Of a stretch of 22,965 nucleotides of DNA, positions 15,014 through 21,863 are shown piece by piece. The position numbers were made by a program, and so were the translations under genes. Source of the stretch: JBJXGC01 sp046154545. GTDB taxonomy: Bacteria; Chloroflexota; Dehalococcoidia; Tepidiformales; Tepidiformaceae. Under the pieces are notes generated by a model that was given only the letters and a program-made list of their open reading frames with translations, was not told where the DNA came from and did no database searches. The DNA is taken from assembly GCA_046154545.1 (NCBI GenBank), contig JBJXGC010000020.1:1-22965 (forward strand), written 5' to 3'. The stretch's first letter is position 1. Each line of letters opens with the position of its first letter.

Positions 15014-16834
15014 ATGCCTGGCTTCGTGGTGGGCTCCCCGCTCTCGTTCGTCGGAGACGCCGTCCTCGGCGCGGTTGAAGCGCCCCAGGCGTCGAGCGGC
15101 ATGCGCGTCGCGACAGGGTCGTTCCGGGTCCCCGCCAGTGCGGCCACCGATACAGTCATCTCCACTCTCGACTTCCAGCCCAAGGTGGCCATCGCCTGGT
15201 CTTCGCAGGGCACTATCGTTGGCAAGGTCAACGCCAATGCCGTGTTTGCGGTCGGCTTCGGCACGGCCACGGGCAGCAACAACAAGGCGATGGCGGTATT
15301 GAGCGAGGACGCGCTCAACCCAGGAAACGCCGTCTCCAGCCAAGATGACGACGACCTCATTCTCGGCATAAACTCTGGCGGCGGTGCTTTAACTGGAGAA
15401 CTGAGCGCGATCGCCAGCAACGGGTTCACGATCGACTGGGGCTCCGTGTCGTCGGGCGTTCTCTGGCACTGGCTGGCGCTCGGAGGCGGCGGGATTACCA
15501 ACGCCGCGACGCTGGAATGGGTGACCAACACTGTCACCGGCAACCAGGCGGTAACCGGCATCGGCTTCGAGCCGGACTTCCTCCTGCACATCACCATCAA
15601 TAGCACCTCACCGCTCGATTCCGATGTGACCGAAGGTGACATCGGCATCGGCGTCGTGGACGGGACTACCTCTGCACTGCTTGTCTGGGCGTCGGGTGAC
15701 AACGTGTCACCCACCCTTGCGTCTCAGTATTTTCGCAATGACCGGATGATCGGCGCTCTTACACCAGGTGACGTGTCGCGCGAGTTCGAGATGTCCTTCG
15801 TGTCGTTCGACAGCGACGGCTTCACCGGAAACCTAGTAACCGCGCCGCCCTCGGCCAGGACTGTTTACACGCTGGCCATCCAGGGCGGCCAGTACCAGGT
15901 GGGGTCCATGGCATATCCGACGACAGCGGTACGAAAGAGCGTCGACGGGCTGCCCTTTGCTCCGAAAGGCGGACTGTTCTTCAGTTGCGCCAGAACGCTA
16001 TCGACGACCGCCCGAAGCAACCAGGGCCGGATCGGCTTCGGCGCCGCGGCCAGCCCCTTCGAGCAGGGCGGTATGGCGATGGATGACGACGACGCGGTCG
16101 CGCCGACTGTCGCTAAGCGCATATTCAGCACCAGTGCGTGCGTGCACGATATCGTTGACGGCGCGCTCGTCACGAAGGCGAGCCTGGCCGAGTTCGGGGC
16201 GTCCAGCTTCACGCTCGATTTCTCGCTCGTCCCAGGCACCGCGCACGACCTCGTCTACGTGCTCTTCGGCGGCGGGGATGTCGTGTCTTTCAACCCGACC
16301 GGGACGGTCACCAGCTCAGGTGCGATCGCGAAGCAGGTCAACCTCGGCCGCGGCGGAACCCTGACGAGTTCAGGGGCGATCGCGAAGCGGGTGAGCAAAG
16401 GATTGGCCGGGACGCTGACGAGCTCGGGCGCGCTGACGGTCGGCGTCTTCAGGGAGATCGTCCTTGCCGGGACGCTCGCCCTTGCCGGGTCCATCACAAA
16501 GCAGGTCAACAAGGGGCTGGCTGGCGCGCTGACGCCCATCGGAAGCCTCACGGCAGGTAGGTTGCTGTCCCGCGCGTTGAGCGGCACTGTGGGGCTCTCA
16601 GGAACACTCACGGCGCTGATCGTGTTCCCCGGCGCGTTTCTCTCGACCACGTACGCATGGGCGGCCGGGGCGGCGCGTGGAGCGATGGGCATCGCGGTCG
16701 GCCCGGCCTCTGGCCCCCGTGCTGTGGTAGATGCAACAATTCGTATTGCGGGCAACGCTTGGGGTGCCCTCACTGGCCCCCGTGGCCGATCGGGTGGCCC
16801 CAAGCCCCCTGGCGGCCGGGCAGAACGGAGGTAA
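15014..16834 (+). CDS. Large beta-structured tail/fiber protein with triplicated domain and C-terminal repeats
   Basis: 606 residues. Three tandem copies of a ~130-residue domain start near residues 53, 184 and 314. Each has a Phe-x-Pro-(K/D) strand, a Gly-Phe/Ile-Gly strand about 27 residues later (80, 211, 340), and a closing Ser-x-(G/S)-Phe-Thr segment followed by hydrophobic-x-Gly-Gly (136-158, 267-292, 396-420). Residues 430-541 then hold six 18-20-residue repeats starting Gly-(T/A)-(L/V). The C-terminus is basic and Pro/Gly-rich. No enzymatic motif; cell-surface or virion-surface binding is likely. GAGGGGTGA lies 6 bases upstream of the ATG. Confidence 0.75.
   Translation: MPGFVVGSPLSFVGDAVLGAVEAPQASSGMRVATGSFRVPASAATDTVISTLDFQPKVAIAWSSQGTIVGKVNANAVFAVGFGTATGSNNKAMAVLSEDALNPGNAVSSQDDDDLILGINSGGGALTGELSAIASNGFTIDWGSVSSGVLWHWLALGGGGITNAATLEWVTNTVTGNQAVTGIGFEPDFLLHITINSTSPLDSDVTEGDIGIGVVDGTTSALLVWASGDNVSPTLASQYFRNDRMIGALTPGDVSREFEMSFVSFDSDGFTGNLVTAPPSARTVYTLAIQGGQYQVGSMAYPTTAVRKSVDGLPFAPKGGLFFSCARTLSTTARSNQGRIGFGAAASPFEQGGMAMDDDDAVAPTVAKRIFSTSACVHDIVDGALVTKASLAEFGASSFTLDFSLVPGTAHDLVYVLFGGGDVVSFNPTGTVTSSGAIAKQVNLGRGGTLTSSGAIAKRVSKGLAGTLTSSGALTVGVFREIVLAGTLALAGSITKQVNKGLAGALTPIGSLTAGRLLSRALSGTVGLSGTLTALIVFPGAFLSTTYAWAAGAARGAMGIAVGPASGPRAVVDATIRIAGNAWGALTGPRGRSGGPKPPGGRAERR
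16301..16636 (+). repeat. Six degenerate 54-60 bp in-frame repeats
   Basis: The repeats encode units beginning at residues 430, 448, 466, 486, 504 and 524 of the protein at 15014, with unit lengths 18, 18, 20, 18 and 20. The first three share Gly-Thr-(V/L)-Thr-Ser-Ser-Gly-Ala. The pattern Lys-(Q/R)-Val-(N/S) recurs in units 1, 2 and 4. Codons differ between units, so this is an old array rather than a recent slippage product. Confidence 0.8.
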
Positions 16835-16837
16835 CCG

Positions 16838-17923
16838 ATGGCGACCAACCTGGTCCATGTCCATATCGAGGACACCACCACAGCGCTGCTGACGTACACG
16901 TCGTTCCGGCTCTACCGGGGCACGGCACCGGACGGCACCTTCTCGCTCGTGACGACCGTAGCCATCGTCGACGGGACAGAGAACTACACCTACTCCGATA
17001 CCGGCGGCGCAGGGCGCTCGTGGTATCGAGTCAGCTACTACACCGCTTCGGGGCCGCTGGAAAGTTCCATGGGGCCGCCCTTCCAAGCAGTCGGCGTCAC
17101 GCTGCGCGACCTGCGCGTGGATGCGGCTATTAAGGCCGGCGCCGGGTTCCGGGGGACTGCGACCGGCGGCACTTCGACCACTCTGGTTGACAGCAATCTG
17201 CTCGACCAGGGCGTCGACAGCGACTTCCTTGAGGGGATCTGGATCTACCGGCCCGATGCCGCCCTGGCCAGCGACAAGGTCCGTCGCGTGAGCGAGGCGG
17301 GGTTCGACCCGGCGACCGGTGCGCTTTCCGTTGGGCGGGCGTACACGAACGCTCCCGTCGCGAGTGAGGAATACCACTGCTTCGCCCTGATGCCACCCAT
17401 TCCGCAAGTGGGCATGGCCTACTCGTGGGACATGGCCGTCCGGGATGCCCTAGAGCGGATCGCCTTCGTTGACCAAATCGACTTGGGGCCGGGCGACGGC
17501 GAAAGCAACCGGTTCAGCCTCGCGCATCACATCGGCCAGGTGTCCGCACGAAACATCCGGCGCGCGTACCTCCGCTGGTTCGACACCCACGGACTGAGCC
17601 ACGACCAAGACCTCAACCGCAACGGCCTCTCATGGAACACCGAAGAGAACGGGCCGGAGGCGCTGTACCTCCGCCTAAACATCGTCCCGAGCACCTCGGA
17701 CTTCGTCATCGTTGAGGCGCTGGTGACCGACGCCGCGCTCTACATCGACGCGGACACGACGCGAACACCGGTCGACCGCGCGCTCGACGGCATCGTGGCG
17801 CGCGCCTTCGAGATGATGGAGACGATCCAGCCCGGCCGGTACTCTGGGGAGATGGCGATGGCGCTGGCCCGCGCGGCTTCCCGTGAACAGCGCAGCGCCG
17901 CGCCGCGCAGGGTGGTGCTGTAA
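16838..17923 (+). CDS. FN3-containing tail protein
   Basis: 361 residues. Residues about 5-85 look like a fibronectin type III sandwich (Phe-Arg-Leu-Tyr-Arg-Gly, Tyr-Thr-Tyr-Ser-Asp-Thr, Ser-Trp-Tyr-Arg-Val-Ser-Tyr-Tyr). Residues about 104-185 form a second beta module (Gly-Thr-Ala-Thr-Gly-Gly-Thr-Ser-Thr-Thr-Leu-Val-Asp-Ser, then Leu-Glu-Gly-Ile-Trp-Ile-Tyr). Residues 195-361 are mixed, ending in a long helix (about 314-352) typical of an oligomerising or virion-anchoring helix. No catalytic motif. GGAGGTAA lies 5 bases before the ATG, and the gene follows the previous stop by 3 bases. Probably an adaptor or fiber base; the family is not recognised with certainty. Confidence 0.7.
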   Translation: MATNLVHVHIEDTTTALLTYTSFRLYRGTAPDGTFSLVTTVAIVDGTENYTYSDTGGAGRSWYRVSYYTASGPLESSMGPPFQAVGVTLRDLRVDAAIKAGAGFRGTATGGTSTTLVDSNLLDQGVDSDFLEGIWIYRPDAALASDKVRRVSEAGFDPATGALSVGRAYTNAPVASEEYHCFALMPPIPQVGMAYSWDMAVRDALERIAFVDQIDLGPGDGESNRFSLAHHIGQVSARNIRRAYLRWFDTHGLSHDQDLNRNGLSWNTEENGPEALYLRLNIVPSTSDFVIVEALVTDAALYIDADTTRTPVDRALDGIVARAFEMMETIQPGRYSGEMAMALARAASREQRSAAPRRVVL

Positions 17924-17925
17924 CC

Positions 17926-19323
17926 ATGGCCAACCCGCTTGCATCAGGACAGAGCCGCTCGACCGAGCCCGTGTTGGTCCTCGACGGCCACCGCTTCCTC
18001 ATCGCAGAAGACCGCAGCGGCAAAGTCTCCTGGGCCGAGGAGATGGTCACCACTCAGGCGGCCGAGGTGGCCGAAGCATTCTACGTCCGGATGGGCGACA
18101 TGAGCCGCGGCTTCGGGTACACCTGGCAGGGGCCCGAGGGCACCTACGATTACGCGGACGGGTGGGATGCGAGCGCTCGCGGCAAGGTCACAACCTGGCC
18201 CCACCTGGCGAGCGGCGAGGCGTTTACGACGACAGACGCCAAGGCGTGGGCTCTGTTCCTCGGCGGCTACCTCTATGTGGGCCGCGGGCGCTACATCAAG
18301 CGGTACGTCCCTGACCCCACGTCCGGCTCAACCTGGAGCGTCGCTGCCACTAAGGACGTTGGGGCCTTTAACGTGGTCGGTGGCCGGCCGGTCGCGTTTC
18401 AGGGCAAGGGCTATTGGCCCGTGCGCGTGGGAGCGCTTGGGACAGCGGCTGTGTGGCAACAACTTGAGACCCCAGACACCTGGACGGCCGGGCCTGCTGG
18501 CGAAGAAGCGATCGCCTTTCGTGTCTGGAGGAACGAACTCGTCCGGGCCAACGTGAACGTGATCGCGAAGTGCGCGACGACGCCGACGACCGGTGGCAAC
18601 TGGGGCGCGGAGTACGAGATTGGTGACTCCGGCTTCTCGATCACCGACATGGTCGTCAACGGCAGCATCCTCTTCGTGGGCAAGACGAACGGCCTCTACT
18701 CGATCGACGAAAGCCTCCAGGTCAGAAACGAACTGCCCGACCTTGAAGCGGTCGTCGACGACAACAACTTCCTGGGGATGGAGAGCGCGCAGGGTGAGGT
18801 GCTTTGCCCTCACAAGAACGGGCTCATCAGGTATACCCCCGGTGCGTATGCGTTCGCGGGCGCCGAACTCGAAGGTGGGCTCGACGCCACCCGATCCCGA
18901 GGCTGGGGCCGCTACGTGTCAGTCGCACCCTTTGGGCGCCAGACATTCCTCGCTGCCAACGACTTGCTCAACAACCGTGGCGCGCTGGTGTCGCTCGACC
19001 CGACCGGCGGGCGTGAGACACAGACACTCACGCCGCACATGCACCAGTCCCTGGACGACGGCTACATCGAGGCGCTGTTGGTCATTTCGGCTGCGGCCAG
19101 CCCAAGCGTCGTGACAGAGGGCGACACGGCCGCTGACGACAGCGCCGTCGGCACGATTACCTGGGCGAGCCCCAGCAACGCGCTGGCGAGCGATAACGCC
19201 TACGCCACGGCCGCGGTCGGGACATCGCACTACCTCAAGGTGACCGGGTTCGGCTTCTCTGTCCCAGCCACCGCGACGATTACGGGCGTTGAGGTGAAGG
19301 TCGAAAGGAGCGCGACAGAATGA
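17926..19323 (+). CDS. Tail-tip protein, N-terminal piece: beta-propeller-like plus half of a split domain
   Basis: 465 residues. From about residue 100 to 400 there are repeated beta blades with aromatic/Gly motifs (Gly-Gly-Tyr-Leu-Tyr-Val-Gly-Arg-Gly-Arg-Tyr-Ile at 113-124; Ile-Leu-Phe-Val-Gly-Lys-Thr-Asn-Gly-Leu-Tyr-Ser at about 247-258), like the propeller part of large phage tail-tip proteins. The last ~53 residues are only the first half of a common phage beta-sandwich: Trp-Ala-Ser-Pro-Ser-Asn-Ala, Tyr-Leu-Lys-Val-Thr-Gly-Phe-Gly-Phe-Ser-Val-Pro, Ile-Thr-Gly-Val-Glu-Val-Lys-Val-Glu. The second half is encoded 0.9 kb downstream at 20213. The gene ends at TGA overlapping the ATG of the interposed gene. 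The C-terminal domain should not fold alone, so it must pair with the downstream product or be lost. Confidence 0.75.
   Translation: MANPLASGQSRSTEPVLVLDGHRFLIAEDRSGKVSWAEEMVTTQAAEVAEAFYVRMGDMSRGFGYTWQGPEGTYDYADGWDASARGKVTTWPHLASGEAFTTTDAKAWALFLGGYLYVGRGRYIKRYVPDPTSGSTWSVAATKDVGAFNVVGGRPVAFQGKGYWPVRVGALGTAAVWQQLETPDTWTAGPAGEEAIAFRVWRNELVRANVNVIAKCATTPTTGGNWGAEYEIGDSGFSITDMVVNGSILFVGKTNGLYSIDESLQVRNELPDLEAVVDDNNFLGMESAQGEVLCPHKNGLIRYTPGAYAFAGAELEGGLDATRSRGWGRYVSVAPFGRQTFLAANDLLNNRGALVSLDPTGGRETQTLTPHMHQSLDDGYIEALLVISAAASPSVVTEGDTAADDSAVGTITWASPSNALASDNAYATAAVGTSHYLKVTGFGFSVPATATITGVEVKVERSATE
19303..19315 (+). repeat. 13-bp imperfect direct repeat, left copy
   Basis: It matches 20190-20202 at 11 of 13 bases and spans the left edge of the interposed gene. 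It also contains the AAAGGAG ribosome binding site for ATG 19320, so part of the match could reflect selection for Shine-Dalgarno sequence. Confidence 0.45.
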
Positions 19324-20210
19324 CAGTAGCCTATCGGAGTGCCACGTCGGCCGACACGACCGGTACGAGCGCGACCTTGACTAAGCCCTCGGGCGTGGCG
19401 CGTGGAGACATCCTGATCGCCATGGTCTCGGTCCCCACGGGCGGGACGATTACCCCTCATGCGGACTGGAATGCCGCCGAGGTGATAACGGGAACGGGCG
19501 ACGGCAACGTGGTCCTCAAGGTGTACATCCGCCAGGCGGGCGCGAGCGAGGCGGCGTCGTGGGCGTTCACGGTCTCCCCTTCATCGATTATCTCGTGGGG
19601 CGTGATGGCGTTCACTGGCGGCAAGGGCAGCAACATCGTCGATGTCAGCGAGGCGTTGTCCGCGATCATCATTTGGGGGTCGCCGGCGATCGACGGAGCC
19701 CTCTTGGCGGTCGCCCCAGCTACGCAGGGCTGGCTCGGCGTACAGGTCTTCGCTTATAACCCAGGTGCGTTTGCGATTGCCCACTCGTGGGCTTTTGACT
19801 GGGATGAGCATATTGACGAAGGAGAAACCTCAGAAGTCCAGCTCCTTTCTGGGAGCGGGCCGTTTGCACAGAGCACAAACCCGCCCTACCCATACCGGTT
19901 ATCCGAGCCATGGTCACTCAGTGAGCCGTCACCAGACCAAGTGGTCTCAGCGATTGCCATCTTCCTGACGGCTGGTGTGGCCCCGACGATTACCAGCGTG
20001 ACGCCTGACCATGGGCCGATTTCCGGCGGCGAGACGATTACGATCATCGGCACCGGGTTCATCAGCTCGTCCGAGGTGACGATAGGCGGCAACGCGTGTA
20101 CCTCGATCGTGCGAACCGGGACGACGCAGATCACCTGCGTGACGCCCGCGGGCACGACCGGGGCCAAAACGCTGACCGTCTACACCGATGAAGGGAGCGT
20201 GAGCTACTAG
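19320..20210 (+). CDS. Interposed tail protein with C-terminal TIG/IPT domain
   Basis: 296 residues. Residues about 1-215 are beta-rich (Thr-Lys-Pro-Ser-Gly-Val-Ala-Arg-Gly-Asp-Ile-Leu-Ile-Ala at about 21-34, a frequent phage fiber pattern). Residues 221-296 are a TIG/IPT immunoglobulin-like domain: Pro-Thr-Ile-Thr-Ser-Val-Thr-Pro-Asp-His-Gly-Pro, Gly-Gly-Glu-Thr-Ile-Thr-Ile-Ile-Gly-Thr-Gly-Phe, Thr-Gly-Ala-Lys-Thr-Leu-Thr-Val. TIG domains are common in adhesive surface and fiber proteins. The gene has its own AAAGGAG 9 bases before ATG and overlaps the preceding stop. It lies exactly between the two halves of a split domain. GC at 19801-19860 is 33/60 by hand, against 40/60 at 18901-18960. 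Its last residues resemble the start of the next gene. Likely an acquired host-binding accessory gene. Confidence 0.78.
   Translation: MTVAYRSATSADTTGTSATLTKPSGVARGDILIAMVSVPTGGTITPHADWNAAEVITGTGDGNVVLKVYIRQAGASEAASWAFTVSPSSIISWGVMAFTGGKGSNIVDVSEALSAIIIWGSPAIDGALLAVAPATQGWLGVQVFAYNPGAFAIAHSWAFDWDEHIDEGETSEVQLLSGSGPFAQSTNPPYPYRLSEPWSLSEPSPDQVVSAIAIFLTAGVAPTITSVTPDHGPISGGETITIIGTGFISSSEVTIGGNACTSIVRTGTTQITCVTPAGTTGAKTLTVYTDEGSVSY
20180..20190 (+). repeat. 11-bp exact direct repeat, left copy (partner 20224-20234)
   Basis: CTACACCGATG occurs at 20180-20190 and again at 20224-20234. Past it the copies stay similar if a 3-base gap is allowed: both encode Tyr-Thr-Asp-(Val)-Glu-x-Ser-Val. The left copy is the last coding stretch of the TIG gene and the right one the first of the downstream gene, so this marks the right junction of the interposed gene. 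Confidence 0.6.
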
Positions 20211-20212
20211 CC

Positions 20213-21220
20213 ATGCCCTACACCTACACCGATGTCGAAGACAGCGTCGTTAAGCTCGTCAAGGGCGGGGTGGTCGTCGGGTCGAACCTCGGGGACACGG
20301 TAACCAAGTGGCCGTCGTCCGACGTGGAGGTCTCCTACGGCGGTGTCTCCAATCTGTGGGGCACAACCCTCGCGCCCGCCGACGTGAATGCCAGCAACTT
20401 TGGAGTCGTCCTGTCCGCGCTGAACGTGGCGGGGACGGCCAAGGTCGACCGCATCGCGGTGCGCGTCCACTTCTCCCTGCCAACGAGTTCAGACAACCCA
20501 AGCTATCTGGTGGCCGTAGAAGTCGGCGAAGACCGCTCGACCGTGACGCCCCGGATCTACGCGCTGCCACGCGCGGGGCTATCGGTGGCCAACGATCCAT
20601 ACCTTGACCTCGCGGCTTCGTCGGGTGCACTGAGGACATCCCGTATCTACGCGCCCGACCGGAACATCGAAAAGGCGTGGCTGTGGTGGGAGTTCTACGC
20701 AGAGATCGCTCCTCCCAACTGCGCCGGCCTTGAGGTGTGGGGCTGTGTGGACGATGGCACCCCGTTTCAGTTGCTCACGACCGCGGACGGCACCCAGGTG
20801 GCGCGGTTCACGACGACCGGTTCGCATGTGGCCTACTTTCCCGCGGGGACGGAGGGCCGTTGGTGCTACATCGAATACCGGATTGCGACGCCCTCCCCGG
20901 AGCAGGCCAAAACAGCCGTGCAGATCTACGACCAGGCCATCAGCATCGGGCTCAAGCCCAGGTTGAAACGCCGCATGTTCGCGACCATCGTCCTCGGCGG
21001 TGGGGAGTTTGCCGATATGGGGTCGATGCGGCGGACGACCGCGGCACAGCGAGCGCTCTTGGACGGGATGGTCGGGGAGATGATCCCCTACCGCGCGCCG
21101 GGCGACAGCGAAGGCTACGCCCGGCTGGTCGCTGTCCGCTATGACGATGTCCAGGCGACAGCGACCAAGAAGTGGACGGCGCGAGCGCAGCTCCAGATGG
21201 ATGAGGTGATCGCCACATGA
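20213..21220 (+). CDS. Tail-tip protein, C-terminal piece: second half of split domain plus tip module
   Basis: 335 residues. Residues about 7-88 supply the missing half of the sandwich begun at 19164: Asp-Ser-Val-Val-Lys-Leu-Val-Lys-Gly-Gly (10-19), Lys-Trp-Pro-Ser-Ser (32-36), Tyr-Gly-Gly-Val-Ser-Asn-Leu-Trp-Gly (42-50), Val-Asn-Ala-Ser-Asn-Phe-Gly-Val (58-65), Val-Asp-Arg-Ile-Ala-Val-Arg-Val (78-85). Residues about 150-335 resemble the C-terminus of large phage tail proteins (Trp-Gly-Cys-Val-Asp-Asp-Gly-x-Pro-Phe-Gln-Leu-Leu, Tyr-Ile-Glu-Tyr-Arg-Ile, then a helical Arg-Ala-Leu-Leu-Asp-Gly segment). In relatives as I recall them, propeller, sandwich and this tail form one chain. The ATG is 2 bases after the TIG gene stop; the nearest GGGAG is about 15 bases upstream, so reinitiation is likely. 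Confidence 0.75.
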   Translation: MPYTYTDVEDSVVKLVKGGVVVGSNLGDTVTKWPSSDVEVSYGGVSNLWGTTLAPADVNASNFGVVLSALNVAGTAKVDRIAVRVHFSLPTSSDNPSYLVAVEVGEDRSTVTPRIYALPRAGLSVANDPYLDLAASSGALRTSRIYAPDRNIEKAWLWWEFYAEIAPPNCAGLEVWGCVDDGTPFQLLTTADGTQVARFTTTGSHVAYFPAGTEGRWCYIEYRIATPSPEQAKTAVQIYDQAISIGLKPRLKRRMFATIVLGGGEFADMGSMRRTTAAQRALLDGMVGEMIPYRAPGDSEGYARLVAVRYDDVQATATKKWTARAQLQMDEVIAT

Positions 21221-21528
21221 ATCGCGACCCCGATAGGCCGCGCGCGCGCGTTCCGTCTGGAGGTGCGGTCCAGCACACCAGCCGCGACCAGCCGGGCGCC
21301 CACCCACATGAGCGCACCCAAGCGCTTGCGGAGCAGATCCGGCGCGAGCGTTGGATGGCGCCGATTCATGGCGGGCTTCCACAGGTTCCCCGCCGCGAGG
21401 CGTTGCCCAATGCATCGGCTGACCTGCATTTCTGCATGATCGGCGTGGACGGCACCCCGAGCGTCGTCTACATCTGCCTCAAGGACTCCATGGGTGCGTA
21501 CGCATGGGAGGTTGCTGCAACTGGCTAA
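21217..21528 (+). CDS. Small conserved phage tail-region protein, unknown function
   Basis: 103 residues, ATGA overlap with the preceding gene. The N-terminal 55 residues are basic and Pro-rich, probably disordered. The C-terminal part (Leu-Pro-Asn-Ala-Ser-Ala-Asp-Leu-His, then Val-Val-Tyr-Ile-Cys-Leu-Lys-Asp-Ser-Met-Gly-Ala-Tyr-Ala-Trp-Glu) matches a recurrent short C-terminal module of phage proteins near tail fibers, a predicted small beta unit. The function is unknown; a fiber-tip or attachment accessory is plausible from position. Confidence 0.68.
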   Translation: MNRDPDRPRARVPSGGAVQHTSRDQPGAHPHERTQALAEQIRRERWMAPIHGGLPQVPRREALPNASADLHFCMIGVDGTPSVVYICLKDSMGAYAWEVAATG

Positions 21529-21568
21529 ATCTGTACTCACTCCATTTATTGCCCCCGGAGGCTAAGCG

Positions 21569-21859
21569 GTGACTGACGAGCGGATAGACAAGATCGCGGA
21601 TGACGTGGCGTTCATGCGCGGGCAGCAGAGCCAGTACCTGCCCGAGTTGAACGCGCTCCTTGAGAAGCACGACCATGCCATCGACGGGCTCACGAAGCGC
21701 GTGGACGCGCACGAGTCCACGCACGCGGTCGCCCAGAGCTTCTGGCGCGGTGTCTCCCGCACGTCTACGCTCGCGATTACCGGCATCGCGGCGACCGCCG
21801 CCACCGTCGGCCGCTACGCTATCGAGCAAGGGATAGACATCTTCACCAACGCGAAGTGA
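21569..21859 (+). CDS. XhlA-like holin or holin accessory protein
   Basis: 96 residues: an N-terminal helical/coiled-coil part (about 1-58, acidic and charged, with Asp-Asp-Val-Ala-Phe-Met-Arg) and one transmembrane helix near residues 66-84 (Leu-Ala-Ile-Thr-Gly-Ile-Ala-Ala-Thr-Ala-Ala-Thr-Val-Gly), then a short tail. This is the layout of haemolysin XhlA-type lysis proteins. The start is GTG, set by CGGAGG about 7 bases upstream. The endolysin gene begins 4 bases after it. Role: permeabilising the inner membrane at the end of infection. A virion membrane-associated protein is the alternative. Confidence 0.72.
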   Translation: MTDERIDKIADDVAFMRGQQSQYLPELNALLEKHDHAIDGLTKRVDAHESTHAVAQSFWRGVSRTSTLAITGIAATAATVGRYAIEQGIDIFTNAK

Positions 21860-21863
21860 GCCA

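Noticed and set aside
19300..20215. Programmed -1 frameshifting fusing the three genes at 17926, 19320 and 20213 into one chain
   Set aside because: No X-XXY-YYZ slippery heptamer is visible at either junction. The first junction has ATGA with a good ribosome binding site and the second has a separate ATG two bases after the stop, so reinitiation explains both better.
19300..20240. Intein or group I intron as the intervening element
   Set aside because: The insert has its own start and stop, no Cys/Ser at the left splice position with terminal His-Asn, no endonuclease motif, and encodes a TIG domain instead.
13337..21220. Diversity-generating retroelement acting on tail genes
   Set aside because: No reverse transcriptase, no template/variable repeat pair and no adenine-biased stretch is seen in the window.
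21505..21560. Promoter before the lysis cassette in a locally AT-richer gap
   Set aside because: TTGCTG at 21512 and TGTACT at 21532 are only 14 bases apart and a poor match; not enough to call.
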